Source: Mycolicibacterium lacusdiani (GTDB lineage: Bacteria; Actinomycetota; Actinomycetes; Mycobacteriales; Mycobacteriaceae). From it: a stretch of DNA of 64,000 nt. This document shows, one piece after another, positions 18,796 through 28,205 of the stretch. The position numbers and the translations under genes were made by a program. Within the stretch, counting starts at the first letter, position 1; each line of letters starts with the position of its first letter. The stretch is taken from assembly GCF_021916785.1 (NCBI RefSeq), contig NZ_JAKCFC010000002.1:620001-684000 (forward strand). Direction: 5' to 3'. The notes below the pieces were generated by a model, which had not been told where the DNA came from, made no database searches, and saw only the letters and a program-made list of their open reading frames with translations.

Positions 18796-19530
18796 ATGAT
18801 TGGTGTTAGCCGTGACGGCGCCGTGCTGACCTTGGAGATGCAACGCCCCGAGCGACGCAATGCTCTCAACAGCGAACTGGTCGACGGCCTGCGCGAAGTG
18901 ATCGAAAAGGCGGCCACCGAAGACGTCCGCGCCATCGTCCTCACCGGCGGCGGCCACGTCTTCAGTTCCGGCGCCGACCTCTCCGGCGGGCAGGGCGTCG
19001 CCGACGAGCTGCCCGAGAAGGCCAGGGCGCTCAACATCGCGATCGACCAGGCGCCCGTTCCCGTGATCGGCGCGATCAACGGACCGGCCATCGGCGCCGG
19101 TGTCATCCTCTCGATGATCTGCGACCTGCGGGTCGTCGCACCCGAGGCATACTTCCAGTTCCCCGTCGCGAAATATGGTATCGCCTTGGACAACTGGAGC
19201 ATCCGCAGGCTGACGTCGCTGGTCGGTGCCGGCCGGGCGCGCGGCATGCTGCTGGCCGCCGAGCGGCTCACCGCCGACGACGCCTTGGCGACCGGGATGG
19301 CCAACCGCATCGGCACGCTCGCCGACGCGCAGGCGTGGGCTCAGGAGATCGCGGGCTTCGCCCCGCTGGCGCTGCAGCACGCCAAACGCGTGCTCAACGA
19401 CGACGGCGCCTACGAGGACGCCTGGCCCGCCCACAAGGAGCTCTTCGATCGGGCGTGGGCCAGCAGCGACATCATCGAGGCCCAGGTGGCCCGAATCGAG
19501 AAGCGACCGCCGAACTTCAAGGGCGCCTGA
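18796..19530 (+). CDS. echA6: Enoyl-CoA hydratase-like protein EchA6
   Basis: Crotonase-fold protein of 244 residues, ortholog of M. tuberculosis Rv0905. The two catalytic glutamates of true enoyl-CoA hydratases are absent: the first lies where GAGVILSM is found, the second where FQFPVAKYG is found, Val or Ile standing in for Glu. Known work on EchA6 describes an acyl-CoA-binding, non-hydratase role feeding FAS-II in mycolic acid synthesis; that comes from the literature, the missing residues are visible here. ATG 18796 has a TATAGT box 9 bases before it and no leader. Its stop overlaps the next ATG by one base (TGATG), so it heads an operon with the metallo-hydrolase. Confidence 0.92.
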   Translation: MIGVSRDGAVLTLEMQRPERRNALNSELVDGLREVIEKAATEDVRAIVLTGGGHVFSSGADLSGGQGVADELPEKARALNIAIDQAPVPVIGAINGPAIGAGVILSMICDLRVVAPEAYFQFPVAKYGIALDNWSIRRLTSLVGAGRARGMLLAAERLTADDALATGMANRIGTLADAQAWAQEIAGFAPLALQHAKRVLNDDGAYEDAWPAHKELFDRAWASSDIIEAQVARIEKRPPNFKGA

Positions 19531-20639
19531 TGCTTGGCGAGGCGGTACGTCTGATCGGCGGGACGGCGGCCATCGTCGGTGGCGGCTGGGCCCTGCGCGC
19601 GCTGCAGGGCACCCCGTCGGCGCTCGGCGCCTCGCCGGTCGAGATCGGCGCCGTCGCCAAGCGGTCGCCGAACTACCGCGACGGGGTGTTCGTCAACCTC
19701 GAACCCGCCTCCGAGACCAGCCTGAGCAGGGAGGAACAGTTCCTGCTGCTGCGCGACGTCGTCGGCAACGGGCCGGCCCAGCGCCCGCCGAGGGAGGTTC
19801 CGCTGGTGACGCCCGCCGTCGACCAGCCCGCCGCGGACCTCGCCGTCACCTGGTTCGGTCACTCGTCGGCGCTGATCGAGGTGGACGGCTACCGCATCCT
19901 GGCCGACCCGATCTGGAGCGACCGGTGCTCACCGTCCCGGGCCGTCGGTCCGCAACGGCTGCACCCGGTACCCGCCCCACTCGAGGCGCTGCCCGCCATC
20001 GACGCGGTCATCATCAGCCACGACCACTACGACCACCTCGACATCGACACCGTCAAGCAGCTCGCCCGCACCCAGCGGTCGAAGTTCTTCGTGCCGCTCG
20101 GCATCGGCGCGCACCTGCGGGCCTGGCGCATCCCCGACGACCGGATCGTCGAACTCGACTGGAACGAGAGCGCGCGCCTCGGGGACCTGACGCTGGTCTG
20201 CACCCCGGCCCGGCACTTCTCGGGACGCTTCGTCAACCGCGACGTGACGCTGTGGTCGTCGTGGGCCGTGATCGGGCCCCGGCACAAGGCGTTCTTCGGC
20301 GGCGACACGGGTTACGGCAAGATCTTCGCCGACATCGGCGCCGAGCACGGACCGTTCGACGTGACGCTCATGCCCATCGGGGCCTACCACCCGGGCTGGC
20401 CGGACATCCACATGAACCCCGAGGAGGCGGTGCGTGCCCACCGTGACGTCACCGACCGCGGCCTGCTCGTCCCGATCCACTGGGCGACGTTCCGGCTGGC
20501 CACGCACCCGTGGTCCGAACCCGTCGAGCGGATGCTGACCGCGGCGACCAGCGAGGGCGTGCCGGTCGCGACCCCCCGCCCCGGTGAGCGCGTCGAACGC
20601 ATGACGGAGGCGTCATTGGACGCATGGTGGCGGTCCTGA
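19530..20639 (+). CDS. Metallo-beta-lactamase-fold hydrolase (Rv0906-like)
   Basis: Protein of 369 residues with an N-terminal hydrophobic stretch (about 5-25) and a metallo-beta-lactamase domain: HDHYDHLD at about 155-162 is the HxHxDH metal motif, with GGDTGY and the C-terminal PIHWATF completing the site. The pattern resembles NAPE-hydrolysing phospholipase D-like proteins, so a lipid phosphodiesterase at the membrane is plausible. ATG overlaps the echA6 stop. Position and length match Rv0906. The substrate is not known. Confidence 0.85.
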   Translation: MLGEAVRLIGGTAAIVGGGWALRALQGTPSALGASPVEIGAVAKRSPNYRDGVFVNLEPASETSLSREEQFLLLRDVVGNGPAQRPPREVPLVTPAVDQPAADLAVTWFGHSSALIEVDGYRILADPIWSDRCSPSRAVGPQRLHPVPAPLEALPAIDAVIISHDHYDHLDIDTVKQLARTQRSKFFVPLGIGAHLRAWRIPDDRIVELDWNESARLGDLTLVCTPARHFSGRFVNRDVTLWSSWAVIGPRHKAFFGGDTGYGKIFADIGAEHGPFDVTLMPIGAYHPGWPDIHMNPEEAVRAHRDVTDRGLLVPIHWATFRLATHPWSEPVERMLTAATSEGVPVATPRPGERVERMTEASLDAWWRS

Positions 20640-20656
20640 CCGACTAGCGTGCAGGT

Positions 20657-22258
20657 GTGCGCTTCTCGATCTTGATTCGCCGGCTCGTCGTGCCGGTCAC
20701 CGTCCTCGCCGTGCTCGCGGGTTGCAGTTCCCCGGAGCAGGAGGACACGTCGAGCCGCCCGGACGACGGTCAGTTCTCCGACGTGCCGCCGCCGCTGGTG
20801 CCCGCAATGCCGTTGCCGGACAAGGCCGTCGAGAATGCCGTCGGCAAGCTCGACGCGATCGCCAAGGGGCTGATGGACGAGAGCGGCATACCGGGAATGT
20901 CGGTGGCCGTGGTGCACGGCGGAAAGACGTTGTACGCCAAGGGTTTCGGCGTCAAGGACAGTCGCAACGGCAGCGGTGACGTGAACAAGGTCGACCCCGA
21001 CACCGTGTTCCAGCTGGCCTCGCTGTCCAAGCCGCTCGGCTCCACCGTCGTCGCCCATCAGGTGGGGGAGGGTGCCATCGGATGGGATACGCCGATCGTC
21101 GAGAAGCTGCCCTGGTTCGGTCTCGCCGACCCAGCCGTCACGCGCATGGTGACCATCGGCGACATGTACTCGCACCGGTCCGGGCTGCCCGACCACGCGG
21201 GCGACCTGCTCGAGGAGATGGGCTACGACCGCCGGCAGGTCCTCGAGAGGTTGCGCCAGCTGCCGCTCGACCCGTTCCGAATCACCTACGACTACACGAA
21301 CTTCGGGCTCACTGCTGCCGCCGAGGCCGTCGCCGTCAGCGCCGGGAAGTCGTGGGAGGACATCAGTCAGGACGTGCTGTACCGGCCGCTTGGCATGACG
21401 TCGACCAGCTCGCGCTTCGACGAATACCAAGCGCGGGCCAACCGCGCCGCCGGGCACATCCACGTCGACGGCATGTACTTCCCGCGCTACGTCCGCGACG
21501 CGCAGGCGCAGTCGCCCGCGGGCGGCGTCAGCAGCTCGGCGAACGACATGACCAAGTGGATGGCGATGATGCTGGCCAACGGATCTCACGACGGCAAGAC
21601 CATCGTCGACCCGAAGGCACTGCTGCCGGCCGTCACGCCGCAGATCGTGTCCAGCCCGCCGTCGGAGGCCGCGATGCGCTCCGGGTTCTACGGCTACGGC
21701 TTCAACGTCGGGTCGACCTCCGGAGCGCGCATGCAGCTGAGCCACTCCGGCGCATTCGAACTGGGCTCGGGCACCAACGTGCTGCTGCTGCCGTCGGCCG
21801 ACGTCGCGATCGTCGCGCTCACCAACGCCACCCCCTCCGGCGTGCCGGAGGCGCTCACCGCCGAGTTCGCCGACCTGGTCCAGTTCGGCGAGGTTCGCGA
21901 GGACTGGTTCCCGCTCTACAACCAGGCGTTCCTCGCCATGGAGAAGCCCGTCGGCTCACTGTCCGGGCAGCAGCCGCCAGCCAACCCCGCACCCCCTGCG
22001 CCGCTGTCCGACTACGTCGGCGAGTACGCCAACCCGTACTACGGGGCAGCACGCGTCACGGAGCGCAACGGCGAGCTGAACCTCGCGATCGGCCCGAAGC
22101 TCACCGTGCCGCTGAAGCACTGGAACGGCAACGTCTTCGCCGTCTCGTTCGTCACCGAGAACTCGCCGCCCGGCAGCACGTCGACCGCCACGTTCGACGG
22201 CGACGTGCTGAAGCTCGAGTACTACGACGGGGACGGCATGGGAACCTTCTTCCGATGA
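20657..22258 (+). CDS. Serine beta-lactamase-like lipoprotein (Rv0907-like)
   Basis: Secreted lipoprotein of 533 residues. Signal peptide ends in the lipobox VLAGC (Cys about 23). Class C beta-lactamase/PBP4* fold follows: SxxK motif in LASLSKPLG, YxN motif in YDYTNFG, and an HSG triad in LSHSGAFELG; a C-terminal beta-rich extension (about 450-533) looks like the DUF3471 type. It should act on cell-wall peptides or esters outside the membrane. GTG 20657 starts 17 bases after the previous stop, so it belongs to the echA6 operon. Position matches Rv0907. Confidence 0.87.
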   Translation: MRFSILIRRLVVPVTVLAVLAGCSSPEQEDTSSRPDDGQFSDVPPPLVPAMPLPDKAVENAVGKLDAIAKGLMDESGIPGMSVAVVHGGKTLYAKGFGVKDSRNGSGDVNKVDPDTVFQLASLSKPLGSTVVAHQVGEGAIGWDTPIVEKLPWFGLADPAVTRMVTIGDMYSHRSGLPDHAGDLLEEMGYDRRQVLERLRQLPLDPFRITYDYTNFGLTAAAEAVAVSAGKSWEDISQDVLYRPLGMTSTSSRFDEYQARANRAAGHIHVDGMYFPRYVRDAQAQSPAGGVSSSANDMTKWMAMMLANGSHDGKTIVDPKALLPAVTPQIVSSPPSEAAMRSGFYGYGFNVGSTSGARMQLSHSGAFELGSGTNVLLLPSADVAIVALTNATPSGVPEALTAEFADLVQFGEVREDWFPLYNQAFLAMEKPVGSLSGQQPPANPAPPAPLSDYVGEYANPYYGAARVTERNGELNLAIGPKLTVPLKHWNGNVFAVSFVTENSPPGSTSTATFDGDVLKLEYYDGDGMGTFFR

Positions 22259-22286
22259 GCGCTTGCGCGAAGAGAATTGAGGACAG

Positions 22287-24710
22287 TTGAGTAGCGCCCT
22301 GGCCCAGGGTCTCTCCGACGCCGAGGTCGCCGAGCGCGTCGCGGCGGGCAAGGCCAACGACGTCCCGGCGCGGGCGGCGCGCAGCGTCTCGGAGATCGTT
22401 CGCGCCAACGTGTTGACCCGGATCAATGCGATCCTCGGGGTGCTCTTCCTCATCGTGCTGGCCACCGGATCGTTGATCAATGGTCTGTTCGGCCTGCTGA
22501 TCGTCGCCAACAGCGCCATCGGCATCATCCAAGAACTGCGTGCCAAGCGGACACTCGACGAACTGGCCATCGTGGGTCAAGCGAAGCCGACCGTCCGGCG
22601 GCAGTCGGGAACGCGTGCACTCCCGCCGAGCGAGGTGGTGCTCGACGACGTCATCGAACTCGGTCCCGGCGACCAGATCGTGGTCGACGGAACGATTCTC
22701 GAGCAGAGAGACCTCGAGGTCGACGAGTCGCTGCTCACCGGTGAGGCCGACGCCATCGCCAAGGATGCCGGCGACGACGTCATGTCGGGCAGCTTCGTCG
22801 TCGCGGGCAGCGGGGCGTATCGCGCCACCAAGGTGGGCCGCGAGGCGTACGCCGCCAAACTCGCCGAGGAGGCCAGCAAGTTCACGCTGGTGAAGTCCGA
22901 ATTGCGCAGTGGCATCAACAAGATCCTGCAGTTCATCACCTACCTGCTGGTGCCCGCGGGCCTGCTGATCATCTACACGCAGTTGTTCACCACCGGTGCC
23001 GACTGGCAGGAGTCGGTGCTCCGCATGGTCGGCGCGTTGGTGCCGATGGTTCCCGAGGGTCTGGTGCTGATGACGTCGATCGCGTTCGCGGTCGGCGTGG
23101 TTCGGCTGGGTCGCAGGCAGTGCCTGGTGCAGGAACTCCCCGCCATCGAGGGCCTCGCCCGCGTCGACGTGGTGTGCGCCGACAAGACCGGGACGCTCAC
23201 CGAGAACGGGATGCGGCTCGCGGAGACCAAGACGCTGGCCGAGGCGGGCGCCGGCGGGCAGGAGCATAGCGACCGGGGGGATGACGCAGCGAAGGTACTG
23301 GCGCAGCTCGCCGCCGACGACACCCACCCCAACGCCAGCATCGCGGCCATCGCCGAGGCCTATCCCGCCGCTCCGGGCTGGACGGCCACCGCCACCGCGC
23401 CGTTCAAGTCGGCGACCAAGTGGAGCGGTGCGTCTTACGGCGAGCATGGCAACTGGGTGATTGGCGCGCCCGACGTGCTGCTCGATCCGACGACCCCGGA
23501 GGCCGAGGAGGCCGAACGGCTCGGCGCCCAGGGCTTGCGCGTCCTGCTGCTCGCGTCATCGGACCGGGCGGTCGACCTTCCCGACGCGCCAGGCGTCGTC
23601 ACCCCGGTGGCGCTGGTGGTACTCGAGCAGCGGGTCCGGCCCGACGCCCGCGACACCCTGGACTACTTCGCCTCCCAGCACGTCACCGTCAAGGTGATCA
23701 GTGGCGACAACGCCGTGTCGGTCGGCGCGGTGGCGGGCACGCTCGGCCTGCGCGGCGAGACCATGGATGCCCGCAAACTCCCCACGGCGCCCGACGAACT
23801 CGCCGCCGCACTCGAGGAGTGCACCACCTTCGGCCGAGTCCGGCCCGATCAGAAGCGCGCTATGGTGCACGCGCTGCAGTCGCGTGGTCACACCGTTGCG
23901 ATGACCGGCGACGGCGTCAACGACGTGCTGGCGCTCAAGGACGCGGACATCGGCGTCGCGATGGGCTCCGGGTCGTCCGCGTCCCGAGCAGTGGCCCAGA
24001 TCGTGTTGCTGGACAACAAGTTCGCGACGCTCCCGTATGTCGTCGGCGAGGGCCGCCGCGTCATCGGGAACATCGAACGCGTCTCGAACCTGTTCCTCAC
24101 CAAGACGGTGTACTCGGTGCTGTTGGCAATGGCGGTCGGGCTGGCCGGTCTGGCGTCGGCGATCTTCGGCACAGACCCGCTGCCGTTCCCGTTCCAGCCG
24201 ATCCACGTGACGATCGCGGCGTGGTTCACGATCGGCATCCCGGCCTTCGTGCTGTCGCTGGCACCCAACGACGAACGGGCGCACACCGGCTTCGTGCGGC
24301 GCGTGATGACCTCGGCGCTGCCGTCGGGCGTCGTGGTGGGCACGGCGACGTTCGTGTCGTACCTGCTGGCCTACGAGGGCAGGGCGGCGACGCCGACCCA
24401 GCAGACCCAGGCGTCCACTGCGGCGCTGATCACGCTGCTCGTCGGGGCGGTGTGGGTGCTCGCGGTGGTGGCCCGGCCGTACGAGTGGTGGCGCGTGGCG
24501 CTGGTGGCGGTGTCGGGGCTGGCCTACGTGCTGATCTTCTCGGTACCGATGGCGCAGGAGTTGTTCCTGCTCGATCCGTCGGACGCCTCTGTCACGACCA
24601 TGGCACTGGTCGTCGGGCTGATCGGCGCGGCTGTCATCGAGGTCATCTGGTGGGCGCAGGGCGCGATGCTGGGGGAGCGGCGCCGGCTCTGGCGCTCGGC
24701 CGAGCTATGA
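22287..24710 (+). CDS. ctpE: P-type cation ATPase CtpE
   Basis: P-type ATPase of 807 residues with the phosphorylation motif DKTGTLT at Asp 299, actuator motif LTGEAD, and the hinge motif [17 protein letters not shown]. Membrane segments surround these in the usual order, with four to six further C-terminal helices ([17 protein letters not shown] onward). Position between the Rv0907-like lipoprotein and the Rv0909-like small gene marks it as CtpE, for which published work in mycobacteria supports calcium uptake. Start read as TTG 22287, preceded by GAGGACAG; this is an uncommon start and a nearby alternative cannot be excluded. Confidence 0.9.
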   Translation: MSSALAQGLSDAEVAERVAAGKANDVPARAARSVSEIVRANVLTRINAILGVLFLIVLATGSLINGLFGLLIVANSAIGIIQELRAKRTLDELAIVGQAKPTVRRQSGTRALPPSEVVLDDVIELGPGDQIVVDGTILEQRDLEVDESLLTGEADAIAKDAGDDVMSGSFVVAGSGAYRATKVGREAYAAKLAEEASKFTLVKSELRSGINKILQFITYLLVPAGLLIIYTQLFTTGADWQESVLRMVGALVPMVPEGLVLMTSIAFAVGVVRLGRRQCLVQELPAIEGLARVDVVCADKTGTLTENGMRLAETKTLAEAGAGGQEHSDRGDDAAKVLAQLAADDTHPNASIAAIAEAYPAAPGWTATATAPFKSATKWSGASYGEHGNWVIGAPDVLLDPTTPEAEEAERLGAQGLRVLLLASSDRAVDLPDAPGVVTPVALVVLEQRVRPDARDTLDYFASQHVTVKVISGDNAVSVGAVAGTLGLRGETMDARKLPTAPDELAAALEECTTFGRVRPDQKRAMVHALQSRGHTVAMTGDGVNDVLALKDADIGVAMGSGSSASRAVAQIVLLDNKFATLPYVVGEGRRVIGNIERVSNLFLTKTVYSVLLAMAVGLAGLASAIFGTDPLPFPFQPIHVTIAAWFTIGIPAFVLSLAPNDERAHTGFVRRVMTSALPSGVVVGTATFVSYLLAYEGRAATPTQQTQASTAALITLLVGAVWVLAVVARPYEWWRVALVAVSGLAYVLIFSVPMAQELFLLDPSDASVTTMALVVGLIGAAVIEVIWWAQGAMLGERRRLWRSAEL

Positions 24711-24730
24711 GCGTTCTATAAGCTTGACGC

Positions 24731-24985
24731 ATGGGATTCTTGGACAAGGTGAAGAACGCGGTGTCGAAGAACGCCGACAAGGTAGAGACCGCCATCGACA
24801 AGGTGGGCGACGTCGTCGACAAGAAGACGCAGGGCAAGTACGCCTCGCACGTCGACAAGGTGCAGGAGGCTGCCAAGAAGGCGGCGCGCGAGCAGGCCGC
24901 CAAGCAACAGCCCGGACAGGTGCCGCCCAACCAGCAGCCCGGCCCGAACACGCCTCCGCAGGCGCCGAACCCCCCGCTGTCGTAG
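24731..24985 (+). CDS. Antitoxin-like small protein (Rv0909 family)
   Basis: Protein of 84 residues. The first 55 residues (MGFLDKVKNAVSKNADKVETA, KVGDVVDKKTQGKYASHVDKV) match the Rv0909 antitoxin-like family: short amphipathic helices ending before a Pro/Gln-rich tail (QQPGQVPPNQQPGPN, APNPPLS). The tail is an extension compared with the roughly 59 residues of the tuberculosis protein. TATAAG (24717-24722) lies 8 bases before ATG 24731. The SRPBCC gene starts 4 bases after the stop, the Rv0909-Rv0910 arrangement reported as a toxin-antitoxin pair. Confidence 0.85.
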   Translation: MGFLDKVKNAVSKNADKVETAIDKVGDVVDKKTQGKYASHVDKVQEAAKKAAREQAAKQQPGQVPPNQQPGPNTPPQAPNPPLS

Positions 24986-24989
24986 GCCG

Positions 24990-25421
24990 ATGGCGAAGCT
25001 CTCCGAATCCGTCGAGATTCCACTCCCGCCGGAGCAGGCCTGGACGGCTGCGTCCGATCTGTCGCGCTATAGGGAGTGGCTGACGATCCACCGGATGTGG
25101 CGCAGCACGCTGCCCGAGAACTTGGAGAAGGGCACCAGGATCACCTCGATCCTGGAGGTCAAGGGCATGCTCAACCGCATCGACTGGACGATCGTGAACT
25201 GGAAGCCGCCGCAGTCGATGACGCTCGACGGCAACGGCAAGGGCGGGGTCAAGGTCAAGCTGATCGGCAAGATCAAGCCGTCGCCTGCCGGCTCTACGGT
25301 GTCGTTCGACATCCACCTCGGCGGTCCCGCGCTGTTCGGGCCGATCGGCATGGTGGTCGCGAGCGCACTGAAGAGCGACATCCGTGCATCTCTGGAGAGG
25401 TTCAAGGCCGTCTTCGGCTAG
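24990..25421 (+). CDS. SRPBCC-fold toxin-like protein (Rv0910 family)
   Basis: Protein of 143 residues with a START/SRPBCC (polyketide cyclase-like) fold: KLSESVEIPLPPEQAWTAASD, a central LEVKGMLNRIDWTIVNW, and FDIHLGGPALFGPIG before the C-terminal helix. Position 4 bases after the small antitoxin-like gene matches Rv0910, listed as the toxin of that pair. The mechanism is not known; the fold binds hydrophobic ligands, so lipid binding is an alternative to toxicity. No separate promoter is seen, so it is probably read through from the upstream gene. Confidence 0.85.
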   Translation: MAKLSESVEIPLPPEQAWTAASDLSRYREWLTIHRMWRSTLPENLEKGTRITSILEVKGMLNRIDWTIVNWKPPQSMTLDGNGKGGVKVKLIGKIKPSPAGSTVSFDIHLGGPALFGPIGMVVASALKSDIRASLERFKAVFG

Positions 25422-25434
25422 CGAGGGGTACGTC

Positions 25435-26148
25435 ATGATCTACCTCAAGGCCTGCATCAACGGTGCCCGCACGCCGGACCAGCACCCGCGGCTGCCCGTC
25501 ACGCCTGCCCAGCTGGCCGAGGCCGCAGTCCAGTCGCATCGGGCCGGCGCGCAGGCCGTGCACATGCATCCCAAGACGGCCGACGGCACGGACTCGTTGG
25601 AGCCCGACGCCGTCGGGGCGGCAGTCGCAGCGGTCCGCGAGGCCATTCCGGGGCTGCCGCTCGGCGTCACGACGGGGTTCTGGGCGCTGCCCGACGCCGA
25701 TGCCCGGCGCCGCGAGGTTCGGGCGTGGACTGTCCTGCCGGACTTCGCCTCGGTCAACTGGCACGAACCAGGCGCGCCTGAACTGGCGAAGATGCTGCTG
25801 GACATGGGCGTCGGCGTCGAGATCGGGCTGTTCGGTGCCGAGGCCGTCGCGTCGTGGGCGGAGTCCGAGATGGTCGAGCACTGCATGCGCGCGATGATCG
25901 AGTTGCAGGGCAACCAGGACGTTGCCGTCGCCGACGACATGCTGGCCAGGGTGCGCGCCGCCAATTCGCCCGCGCCGGTGCTGTTGCACGGGCTCGACGA
26001 GAGCTGCTGGCCGCTGCTGCAACATGCCGGCGCGTGCGACGTTCAGACCCGCATCGGCATGGAGGACACGCTGCGGCTTCCCGACGGGTCGACCACGCCG
26101 GGCAACGCCGAACTGGTGGCGGCCGCGGTCGATCTGCTCAGTCGGTAG
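25435..26148 (+). CDS. Beta-keto acid cleavage enzyme (BKACE, DUF849)
   Basis: Enzyme of 237 residues of the BKACE family, which condenses a beta-keto acid with acetyl-CoA using zinc. Visible family features: N-terminal YLKACINGARTP, a His pair in AVHMHPK, and WHEPGAPELA followed by GVGVEIGLF. The family usually runs 270-310 residues, so this is a short member. ATG 25435 follows GAGGGG; the frame is open upstream to 25384. It lies 13 bases after the SRPBCC gene and its 3' end overlaps the convergent cupin by 11 bases. Substrate not assignable. Confidence 0.8.
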   Translation: MIYLKACINGARTPDQHPRLPVTPAQLAEAAVQSHRAGAQAVHMHPKTADGTDSLEPDAVGAAVAAVREAIPGLPLGVTTGFWALPDADARRREVRAWTVLPDFASVNWHEPGAPELAKMLLDMGVGVEIGLFGAEAVASWAESEMVEHCMRAMIELQGNQDVAVADDMLARVRAANSPAPVLLHGLDESCWPLLQHAGACDVQTRIGMEDTLRLPDGSTTPGNAELVAAAVDLLSR

Positions 26149-26584
26149 GGGCGTGTAGCGCGAAGTCGGCGAAGTCGAACCCCGGCACCACGACACAGCT
26201 CACCAGGGTCGGTTCGTCGTCACGCGGCGTGGCACGCTGCCAGTGCCCAGGCGGCACGACGATCTGCGGGGACTCCCCGGCGCCGATGTCGCTGCCGAGC
26301 AGAACCGTTGGGGCACTCTCCCTTTCCCGCCCAATCTCGAGCAGCAGGGGACTGCCCCGGTGATACAGCCATAGCTCGGCGCTGCGCACGGTGTGCCACG
26401 CAGACTGCTGACCGGGCATCAGCAGGAACAGGATCGCCGTTCCCGCGCTGCGCGGACCGGTGTAGTCGGGCGGCAGCGCCGACTGCGTGACGGTCAGATC
26501 GCTACGCCAGGTCTCGCGGTACCAGCCACCCTCCGGGTGGGGCGCGAGGTCCAGGCCGTGGGCCCAGTCGGGCAGTTCCGTCAT
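26138..26584 (-). CDS. Cupin-fold protein (DUF985)
   Basis: Protein of 148 residues of the DUF985 cupin family: HPEGGWYRETWRS near the N-terminus, FLLMPGQQSAWHTVRSAELW in the first cupin motif, and VVPPGHWQRA in the second. The family has a small-molecule-binding beta barrel and no settled function. ATG 26584 lies 39 bases from the divergent membrane-protein start at 26624. Its end overlaps BKACE by 11 bases. Confidence 0.85.
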   Translation of the reverse strand: MTELPDWAHGLDLAPHPEGGWYRETWRSDLTVTQSALPPDYTGPRSAGTAILFLLMPGQQSAWHTVRSAELWLYHRGSPLLLEIGRERESAPTVLLGSDIGAGESPQIVVPPGHWQRATPRDDEPTLVSCVVVPGFDFADFALHAPTD

Positions 26585-26623
26585 GGGTGCAGCCTACGTC
26601 CGAGCACCCGATACCCTCGTCGC

Positions 26624-27058
26624 ATGGCTCGTCTGCGCCCCGGATGGTTCGTCGTGCTGTGCGCGGCCGTGCTGCTGGTGAGCGCATGGCTGCCCTGGCT
26701 GACCACTACTGCGGGCGGTGGCGGCCGGGCGAACGCAATCGGCGGCCGCAACGGTCAGATCGGGGTTCCGCCCGACGGGTTCGGCGTCGGTCAGTTCATC
26801 GTGGTGCTGTCGTCGACGCTCATCGTGGCGGCCGCGATGGCCGCGCGCGGGCTCTCGGCGCGGGTGGCATCGGCTGTTGCGCTAGGTATCTCGGTGTTCA
26901 TCGCCGTCTTGGTGGGGTTCTACTACCGGCTGTACGTGGCACCTCCGGTGGCTGCGGGCTACGGGCTGTACATCGGCGCGGCGGTGACGGTGTCCGCGGT
27001 GGTGCTGTCGGTGTTGGCGGTGGTCGCGGCATGGACGGGTAAGGGGCAGCGAACGTGA
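26624..27058 (+). CDS. Small four-helix membrane protein
   Basis: Protein of 144 residues with four hydrophobic segments (about 8-26, 55-72, 82-101 and 115-138). No enzymatic motif is seen. It probably corresponds to the transmembrane protein at the Rv0912 position. TACCCT (26612-26617) lies 6 bases before ATG 26624, so translation is probably leaderless. The GNAT gene overlaps its stop by GTGA, indicating coupling. Confidence 0.75.
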   Translation: MARLRPGWFVVLCAAVLLVSAWLPWLTTTAGGGGRANAIGGRNGQIGVPPDGFGVGQFIVVLSSTLIVAAAMAARGLSARVASAVALGISVFIAVLVGFYYRLYVAPPVAAGYGLYIGAAVTVSAVVLSVLAVVAAWTGKGQRT

Positions 27059-27639
27059 CGGGATTCGTGGAACCGGTGGTGCTCACCGGCCCGCAATGGG
27101 TGACGCTGGAGCCGCTCACGGCCGCGCATGCGCCGGAGATCGTCAAGGCGTCGGCCGACGTCCGGGAACTCTGGTTCACCAGCGCGCCGACCCCCGAGAC
27201 GGCCCAGGAGTGGATCGACGGGCGGCTGGCGGTGCAGCACCCACAGACGGGTCTGACGTTCGTGGTGCGCGACGCCGACGGCACGCTGGTGGGGTCCTCG
27301 AGCTACTGCAATGTCGACCCGGCCAACCGGCGCCTGGAGATTGGCTACACCTGGTACGTGCCCGCCGTGCGGCGCACCGGTGTCAACACCGAGTGCAAGT
27401 TGCTGCTGCTCACCCATGCGTTCGAGCAGTTGAATTGCGTCGCAGTCGAATTCCGCACGCACTTCTTCAACTCGACCAGCCGGGCGGCCATCGAGCGGCT
27501 CGGCGCCAAGCTGGACGGGGTGCTCCGCAGCCATCAGGTGCTGCCGGACGGGTCCCGGCGCGACACCGTGGTGTACTCCATCTTGGACTTCGAATGGCTT
27601 GCGGTGCGCAACAATCTGCGGTTCCGGTTGGGTGGGTGA
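27055..27639 (+). CDS. GNAT family N-acetyltransferase
   Basis: Acetyltransferase of 194 residues of the RimJ/RimL subgroup. GNAT features: FVVRDADGTLVGSSSYCNV, the acetyl-CoA-binding strand YTWYVPAVRRTGVNTECKLLL, and C-terminal VEFRTHFFNSTSRAAIERLGA. It should acetylate an amine on a small molecule or protein N-terminus with acetyl-CoA. GTG start overlaps the membrane gene stop. Its own stop lies inside the first arm of the terminator-like inverted repeat at 27631-27676. Confidence 0.87.
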   Translation: MTGFVEPVVLTGPQWVTLEPLTAAHAPEIVKASADVRELWFTSAPTPETAQEWIDGRLAVQHPQTGLTFVVRDADGTLVGSSSYCNVDPANRRLEIGYTWYVPAVRRTGVNTECKLLLLTHAFEQLNCVAVEFRTHFFNSTSRAAIERLGAKLDGVLRSHQVLPDGSRRDTVVYSILDFEWLAVRNNLRFRLGG

Positions 27640-27676
27640 CGGCCACCGGGCATTCGTGCTGGGACCGTCACCCACC
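27631..27676. terminator. Bidirectional terminator-like inverted repeat
   Basis: Perfect 12-base arms GGTGGGTGACGG (27631-27642) and CCGTCACCCACC (27665-27676) with a 22-base loop sit between the convergent GNAT and heat-shock genes. There is no T tract on either strand, but the convergent location suits a terminator. The GNAT stop codon is in the first arm. Confidence 0.55.
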
Positions 27677-27686
27677 ACCCGGACCG

Positions 27687-28133
27687 TCAGGCGTCTACGG
27701 TCGTCGTCTCGATTGATTTCCGGCCGCCGCCGTGCGCGATCTCGACCTTGCGGGCCTTGGCCCGCTCCGCCAGTGGGATCGTCACGGTGAGGACGCCGTT
27801 CTCGTAGGACGCGGCGATCTTCGCGGAATCAATGCCGTCGCCAAGGGATAGCTGCCTGCGGTACGTGCCGAAGAACCGCTCGTTGGTGAGCCACTGCACC
27901 GAGTCCTCCGAGCGCGCGGTGCGGTGCGCGGAGATGGTCAACGTGCCGTTGTCCACGTCCACGTCGACCGAGCCGGGGTCGACCCCGGGGAGGTCCGCGG
28001 TGAGCAGGTAGTGGTCGTCGACCTTGCACAGGTCCATCGGCATGAACCGCGGACTACGAGCCGATCCGGTCTGGCTGTTCAGCAGGCCTCGGGCCATCGC
28101 GTCCAGGTCGCTAAAGGGATCGAAGCGAAGCAC
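27687..28133 (-). CDS. Small heat-shock protein (Hsp20 family)
   Basis: Alpha-crystallin chaperone of 148 residues, close in layout to the M. leprae 18-kDa antigen group. The crystallin domain runs about 35-135: MDLCKVDDHYLLTADLPGV, then SYENGVLTVTIPLAERAKAR, whose GVLTVTIP is the family motif. It should bind unfolding proteins in oligomers without ATP. GTG 28133 is preceded by AGGAGGTGG. A CIRCE element (28206-28232) and a hairpin (28162-28180) lie upstream, so HrcA control and leader regulation are likely. Confidence 0.9.
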   Translation of the reverse strand: MLRFDPFSDLDAMARGLLNSQTGSARSPRFMPMDLCKVDDHYLLTADLPGVDPGSVDVDVDNGTLTISAHRTARSEDSVQWLTNERFFGTYRRQLSLGDGIDSAKIAASYENGVLTVTIPLAERAKARKVEIAHGGGRKSIETTTVDA

Positions 28134-28161
28134 AGCAATCCACCTCCTATGTCACTGAAAT

Positions 28162-28180
28162 GCCCGCCACCCTGGCGGGC
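28162..28180 (-). promoter_or_regulatory. Leader hairpin upstream of the heat-shock gene
   Basis: Perfect inverted repeat GCCCGCCA-CCC-TGGCGGGC between the CIRCE element and the ribosome binding site of the small heat-shock gene. It would form in the 5' leader, about 20 bases before AGGAGG. It could be a stability element, an attenuator or a terminator for the upstream HxlR gene; no U tract follows. Confidence 0.5.
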
Positions 28181-28205
28181 GACCAATCACTGTGCGATAC
28201 CGAAT

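Noticed and set aside
17287..19434. A 715-residue reading of AccD3
   Set aside because: The N-terminal extension lies over echA6 and has no family match; GTG 18765 gives the expected length.
27665..27700. A classic rho-independent terminator after the GNAT gene
   Set aside because: The hairpin is good but no T run follows on either strand; listed only as terminator-like.
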